Source: DATBAX01 sp963762965 (GTDB taxonomy: Bacteria; Acidobacteriota; Terriglobia; Terriglobales; Acidobacteriaceae). Taken from it: a stretch of DNA of 64,000 bases. The notes below the pieces were generated by a model. It was not told the origin of the DNA and searched no databases. It saw only the letters and a program-made list of their open reading frames with translations. The position numbers and the translations under genes are program-made. The stretch's first letter is position 1. Every line of letters begins with the position of its first letter. Positions 60,366-64,000 of the stretch are shown in pieces. The DNA is taken from assembly GCA_963762965.1 (NCBI GenBank), contig CAVXME010000001.1, forward strand, positions 1,550,001-1,614,000, given 5' to 3'.

Positions 60366-61967
60366 CTAGAGCTCTTTCCGCTCCGCCTTCGTGAATTCGG
60401 CATCCGGCGCCGGCTTGCTCTGGCTGATGCTGAAGTCCTCAACGTTATTCAGCACAAGAGATGCGTTTGAGCTATTCGGCAGTTTGATGCGAGAGAAATC
60501 TGCGCCCTGAACGTCATCCAGCACAAATGCCGGTCGAGCATCTTCCTTCTCGCACGTGATCTTGATGTCATTCATCTCCAATCCCTTTATGTGCCGGATG
60601 AAAAACCCGTGCGCTGGAGTGGTTCCGAACATACTGGGCTCGGGATAATCTTTCTCTTTTTCGGGGAGTTGAATTGCGGCGTCCGCCTTACTGCCTCCGC
60701 CTTGATGATTGATCAGGACGTTGCTGATTTTAACGCCCTCGATTTCGTGGCCTGGAATTCCGCTGATGACCGAGCAGACCGCCGATGCGGCGTTCGAACA
60801 GACGATGTTGCTGATAATGACGCGGCGGAGTTCGCCGACCGCAACCCCGGCCGGCCCACGCATGCGAGCGCCCAGACGCAGAAATATCGGCGGCCCAAAC
60901 AAGTCACGCATGGTGATGTTGGAGATGCTGACGTCTTCGAGCATCGCTCCGTCCACGGTTTCCAGTGCAAGGCCATTGCATCCGTCGAAAACGCAATTAG
61001 AAATGGTGATGTTCTTGAAGCCGCCATTCGACTCCGTCCCAAATTTTATCCGTCCCGTGCGCGGCACTTTGGACTCCGCGGGGAAATGTTTGAATGTGCA
61101 ATCGAGGAGTGCGCCTTCTTCGTAGTCGCCACTAACCAGACAATTGGTGATCGTCACCATTTCCGTCGCGCGCGGGTATCCCAGGGCAAACGAACTCTTC
61201 AGGCAGATGCCGTCGTCCCATGGCGAATTGACGCTGCAATTCGAGATGCGCACGTTGCGGCAACAATCAATGTCCATGCCGTCGCGGTTGGTGTCGATGA
61301 TCAGGTTGTCGATGGTGAGGTTGTCCACGCCGGTGGCGAGGATGCCAAAGTGTCCGCCGTGCAGGATGGAGAAATCGCGCAGCAGAACGTTGCGGCAGTT
61401 CTTCAGAGCGATGGCCTTATTGCCGACGCCGGGGATTTCAGCTTTGGGGCCAGCGCCCCAGCCACGACTCAAACCCTTGCCCCAGATCAGACCGGGCCCA
61501 ACGATGGAAACATTCTCCAACCCTTCGCCCCAAAGCAGGCTGTTGTGCCAGTGGTTGTGTCCGAAATCCTGGTAGGCCTCCCAGGGTGCGTTGGACTCGG
61601 CGAGATCATATCCGTTCGTGTCCTCCGATGGAGGATCGGCAGCCAGAATGGTCGATCCCGGAGACAATTGCAGAGCAATGTTGCTCTTGAGGTGAATTGA
61701 GTAGCAGAGGAAAGTTCCCGGCGGGAAGGTCACCACGCCCCCACCGGCGGCGGCAGCAACGTCGATGGTTTTATTGATGGCATCGGTGTCGAGAGTTTTG
61801 CCATCGCCCATCGCCCCAAAAGCTTTCACATCGTAAGAACGGGTTGTTGCATTTACGCTCGCCGTTTCAGCCCGGCTACTCTGGGGAACTGCGACAAGCG
61901 CTGAGCCGGCAATCCCCGCGCCTGCGGCCTTCAGGAATTTGCGCCTTGCGTTCTTCTCGTCTGGCAT
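60366..61967 (-). CDS. Tat-exported GH28-like polygalacturonase/rhamnogalacturonase
   Basis: About 533 residues. ATG 61967 begins a Tat signal (KNARRKFLKAAGAGIAGSAL), so it is exported folded. The right-handed beta-helix contains YDVKAFGAMGDGKTLDTDAI (start of GH28 proteins), NRDGMDIDCCRNVRISNCSV and SPWDDGICLKS, with the Asp residues of the active site, and GRIKFGTESNGG (RIK). The usual GHG histidine motif after the DD segment is not recognisable, so activity or specificity may be changed. It converges with the rhamnosidase, consistent with joint attack on rhamnogalacturonan. Confidence 0.8.
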   Translation of the reverse strand: MPDEKNARRKFLKAAGAGIAGSALVAVPQSSRAETASVNATTRSYDVKAFGAMGDGKTLDTDAINKTIDVAAAAGGGVVTFPPGTFLCYSIHLKSNIALQLSPGSTILAADPPSEDTNGYDLAESNAPWEAYQDFGHNHWHNSLLWGEGLENVSIVGPGLIWGKGLSRGWGAGPKAEIPGVGNKAIALKNCRNVLLRDFSILHGGHFGILATGVDNLTIDNLIIDTNRDGMDIDCCRNVRISNCSVNSPWDDGICLKSSFALGYPRATEMVTITNCLVSGDYEEGALLDCTFKHFPAESKVPRTGRIKFGTESNGGFKNITISNCVFDGCNGLALETVDGAMLEDVSISNITMRDLFGPPIFLRLGARMRGPAGVAVGELRRVIISNIVCSNAASAVCSVISGIPGHEIEGVKISNVLINHQGGGSKADAAIQLPEKEKDYPEPSMFGTTPAHGFFIRHIKGLEMNDIKITCEKEDARPAFVLDDVQGADFSRIKLPNSSNASLVLNNVEDFSISQSKPAPDAEFTKAERKEL

Positions 61968-62083
61968 GAGCTCTTGCGGTCCTCTCACAAATCTTCGCGA
62001 CTACTCTAATTGACGCGAACCGCAACGCCAAGCGGCGGTGCTAGACTGTTTTTTCGCTTTTATATTTTTACGAAGGACTTCTC

Positions 62084-62998
62084 TTGCCGATTGATCCGGT
62101 TTTAGTAGTTCATGGCGGCGCCTGGGCCATTCCGGACGACATGGTCGAAGCCCACCTGGACGGTGTGCGCAAAGCTATGGCCGCAGGCTGGCGGGTTCTG
62201 GAGCGTGGCGGAACCGCGCTGGACGCAGTCGAGGAAGCCGTCGTGATCCTGGAAGACGACGAAACGTTCGACGCCGGCCGTGGCAGCTTTCTCAACCGCG
62301 ACGGCAAAGTGCAGCTCGACGCGCTTATTATGGACGGCGCCACTCTACGCGCTGGAGGCGTGGGATGCGTGGAGCGCATTGCGAATCCAGTCCGCGCGGC
62401 GCGAAAAATTCTCAGCGAGAGCCCGCACGTTTATTTTGTAGCGGAAGGCGCGGAGCGATTCGCCGCCGAACACGGCATCCCGCTGTGCAAGAACGAAGAC
62501 CTCATCATTCCCCGCGAAGTCGCGCGCTTGCGGGAATTTCAATCGCGTCCTGAAGATCAGAAAGCCGATCTCTTCGCGCCGACTATTTCGCATGACACGG
62601 TTGGCGCGGTCGCGCTTGATCGCGATGGCAACATCGCCGCCGCAACTTCGACCGGCGGCACTCTAAATAAGGCCCCTGGCCGTCTCGGCGACTCTTCGCT
62701 CATTGGATGCGGCTGCTACGCCGACAACAAATCCGCGGCAGCTTCCACCACCGGATGGGGCGAGCCCATCATGAAGCTGGTGCTGGCGAAATGGGCCGCG
62801 GACCGCGTGGCTGCGGGCAATCTGCCCGAGTGGGTTGCCGCTGAAGCGATTAATTATCTCGAGGCCCGGGTGAATGGACACGGCGGCATGATCCTGCTCA
62901 ATGCCTCCGGCCATTTCGGCATTTTTCATAACACGCCACGCATGGCCTGGGCGGTAAGACGGATTGGCTACGAAGACAGCGGCATCAAACGCAGTTAA
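62084..62998 (+). CDS. Isoaspartyl peptidase / L-asparaginase (Ntn hydrolase)
   Basis: A 304-residue cytoplasmic enzyme of the IaaA/plant-type asparaginase family, made as a precursor that cleaves itself before a threonine. The nucleophile Thr is in TISHDTVGAVALDRDGNIAA; the N-terminal half begins VLVVHGGAWAIPD and contains TFDAGRGSFLNRDGKVQLDA. STGGTLNKAPGRLGDSSLIG and the C-terminal GHGGMILLN are normal for the family. The start is a TTG with AAGGA upstream; no ATG is possible before the first strand. It removes isoaspartyl dipeptides or asparagine. Confidence 0.9.
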   Translation: MPIDPVLVVHGGAWAIPDDMVEAHLDGVRKAMAAGWRVLERGGTALDAVEEAVVILEDDETFDAGRGSFLNRDGKVQLDALIMDGATLRAGGVGCVERIANPVRAARKILSESPHVYFVAEGAERFAAEHGIPLCKNEDLIIPREVARLREFQSRPEDQKADLFAPTISHDTVGAVALDRDGNIAAATSTGGTLNKAPGRLGDSSLIGCGCYADNKSAAASTTGWGEPIMKLVLAKWAADRVAAGNLPEWVAAEAINYLEARVNGHGGMILLNASGHFGIFHNTPRMAWAVRRIGYEDSGIKRS

Positions 62999-63063
62999 TT
63001 CTCTGCCCATCTCGCGAAATTAAATTTCTCCATCTATATTTTGCCGGGGATAGAATTGCTCAA

Positions 63064-63417
63064 ATGGAAATGGCCACGATCCGCGAATCAGTTACCGACG
63101 CAATCCGCTACTGGGAACCGAGGCGGGTCGTCTATAACCTGACTCTCGCGGCAATTGTGGCGATTTATTTTGTGCTCGGCCTGCCGTTTTCGAAGCAAGT
63201 GTTTTCGCTCAACACAATTCTTGTTCTATTCCTGCTGGCAGTACTCGCCAACATCGCGTATTGTGCGGCTTATCTCGCGGATGTCTTTGCCCAAGGCTCA
63301 GGTTTTCGAGAAACCTGGCGGTCCAAACGTTGGGTTTTATTTCTAATCGGAATGATCTTCGCGTCGATCTTGACGCGATTCTTTTCGATGGGGTTTTTCT
63401 TATCAAACTCCCAATGA
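63064..63417 (+). CDS. Small membrane protein, unknown function
   Basis: A 117-residue protein with three predicted transmembrane helices: VYNLTLAAIVAIYFVLGLPF, TILVLFLLAVLANIAYCAAY, and WVLFLIGMIFASILTRFFS. There is no domain I recognise. It overlaps the start of the next gene by 4 bases (ATGA), so the two are co-translated. A second ATG lies two codons in. Confidence 0.65.
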   Translation: MEMATIRESVTDAIRYWEPRRVVYNLTLAAIVAIYFVLGLPFSKQVFSLNTILVLFLLAVLANIAYCAAYLADVFAQGSGFRETWRSKRWVLFLIGMIFASILTRFFSMGFFLSNSQ

Positions 63418-64000
63418 GCCGCTCATTCATTGCCAGAGCCCTCTCCTCATTCGGCTGGCTGGCTTGCTTTCTGGTTGCCGCTTCGTTAAGTTCCATTGCC
63501 GCAGATCATCCCGAGCCAGAACTCAAGGCTCGCCTAGACGCCGGTTTGTATCTCAAAATCCGGCTCGGCAGCGCAATCAAGGTGTCGAAGCTGAAGACCG
63601 GCGACGTCGTCGATGGAAAGCTTTCCCAGGACGTCTATTCCGGAGACCGCGAACTGTTCCCGGCCGGAAGTCCGGTCCATCTGACCGTGGACAAGCTGGA
63701 GCGAGTGCGCCGAGTTCCCAACGATCATTGGCCCTGGGTGATCAAGGCCTTTACTCCGAGACACCAGAATTCCCCCACCTTTCAATCGGCGAGCGTGACC
63801 CTCGCGAACGGGGAAAAGATTCCGCTGCGAGTATCGTTGATCTCCATTAGCAACCAACGTCCAGTCCATGCTCAGGTGAAAAAACCGGCTGCGAATTCAG
63901 CGATTCCTGGCGAAGGCCCGTCTGTGCCGGCTGCGTCCAAGAACATCGCACCCTCACTCATAGTCACCCTGGAGGCTGCCCAATTGGCCACACAGGAGAC
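63414..64000 (+). CDS. Secreted protein, partial (runs off the window)
   Basis: The ATG at 63414 overlaps the preceding stop (ATGA) and the frame stays open to the window end, giving 195 codons so far. The N-terminus has a signal peptide (ALSSFGWLACFLVAASLSSI, then AADHPEPE). The body reads LDAGLYLKIRLGSAIKVSKL and GDVVDGKLSQDVYSGDRELF and later VSLISISNQRPVHAQVKKPA. The family is not clear to me; the GDVVDGKL segment resembles a SAF/pilus-assembly-type exported beta domain, but this is a guess. The missing 3' end prevents a firm call. Confidence 0.65.
   Translation, partial: MSRSFIARALSSFGWLACFLVAASLSSIAADHPEPELKARLDAGLYLKIRLGSAIKVSKLKTGDVVDGKLSQDVYSGDRELFPAGSPVHLTVDKLERVRRVPNDHWPWVIKAFTPRHQNSPTFQSASVTLANGEKIPLRVSLISISNQRPVHAQVKKPAANSAIPGEGPSVPAASKNIAPSLIVTLEAAQLATQE

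Noticed and set aside
1..64000. CRISPR array
   Set aside because: No set of equal direct repeats with unique spacers is visible; the repeats found are inverted or dispersed.
1..64000. Insertion sequence or prophage genes
   Set aside because: No transposase, integrase or phage structural gene is seen; only non-coding foldback elements.

Overview
The window looks like a piece of an Acidobacteriota chromosome, most likely class Terriglobia (old subdivision 1, Koribacter/Sulfotelmatobacter-like). This is inferred from gene content: PadR/HAAS pair, LOG-family protein, many secreted beta-propellers, plant-polysaccharide hydrolases, an S8 protease with WGT repeats, CarD, and intergenic gaps packed with palindromic repeats. 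No rRNA, phage, insertion sequence or CRISPR array is visible. Base composition and coding style look even throughout, with no obvious genomic island.

Layout. 1-6.4 kb: MerR regulator, YdeI/DUF1905 protein, ThiE, LOG protein, a small membrane protein and a 1051-residue TPR protein. 6.4-6.9 kb: a gap with two adjacent parS-like palindromes. 6.9-16.5 kb: a three-domain acyl ligase-ACP-acyltransferase, a PQQ-type propeller with Ig domains, a secreted helical-repeat protein, a PadR/HAAS pair and a YVTN propeller. 16.7-25.3 kb: GH3 beta-glucosidase, SDR, MFS transporter, second YVTN propeller, and a translationally coupled trans-4-hydroxyproline catabolic operon (epimerase, D-hydroxyproline dehydrogenase, deaminase).

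25.7-37.2 kb is the most interesting part. A four-gene Opp/Dpp-type importer follows, 2 bases downstream, a dual HD-GYP/GGDEF c-di-GMP enzyme. Divergent from that enzyme lies a PAS-sigma54 activator-Fis-PilZ regulator. A well-spaced sigma54 -24/-12 promoter comes after the regulator, driving a secreted subtilase with a C-terminal WGT repeat tail. Last is an orphan membrane protein clearly paralogous to the sensor domain of the HD-GYP/GGDEF enzyme. Read together these suggest a c-di-GMP-linked, sigma54-controlled surface-protease locus; this is inference from architecture and position.

37.6-44.6 kb: a complete [NiFe]-hydrogenase maturation set, hypC-D-E-(glutaredoxin-like)-F-A-B, plus a nickel permease, with no hydrogenase structural genes in view. 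44.7 kb: tRNA-Ser(UGA). 44.9-50.9 kb: secreted TPR protein, M28 peptidase, GT39-type membrane glycosyltransferase and GH5 cellulase. 51-57.8 kb: envelope and housekeeping genes (YfgM-like, MacB/FtsX permease, DUF4292-like lipoprotein, mltG, ruvX, carD, greA, CDP-alcohol phosphatidyltransferase). 57.9-64 kb: GH78 rhamnosidase and GH28 pectinase (convergent), isoaspartyl peptidase, a small membrane protein, and a secreted protein cut by the window end.

Start codons were moved inward from the longest reading frame where a Shine-Dalgarno site, signal peptide, family N-terminus or stop/start overlap supported it; each case is explained in its entry. Functions are read from motifs by eye, without database searches.
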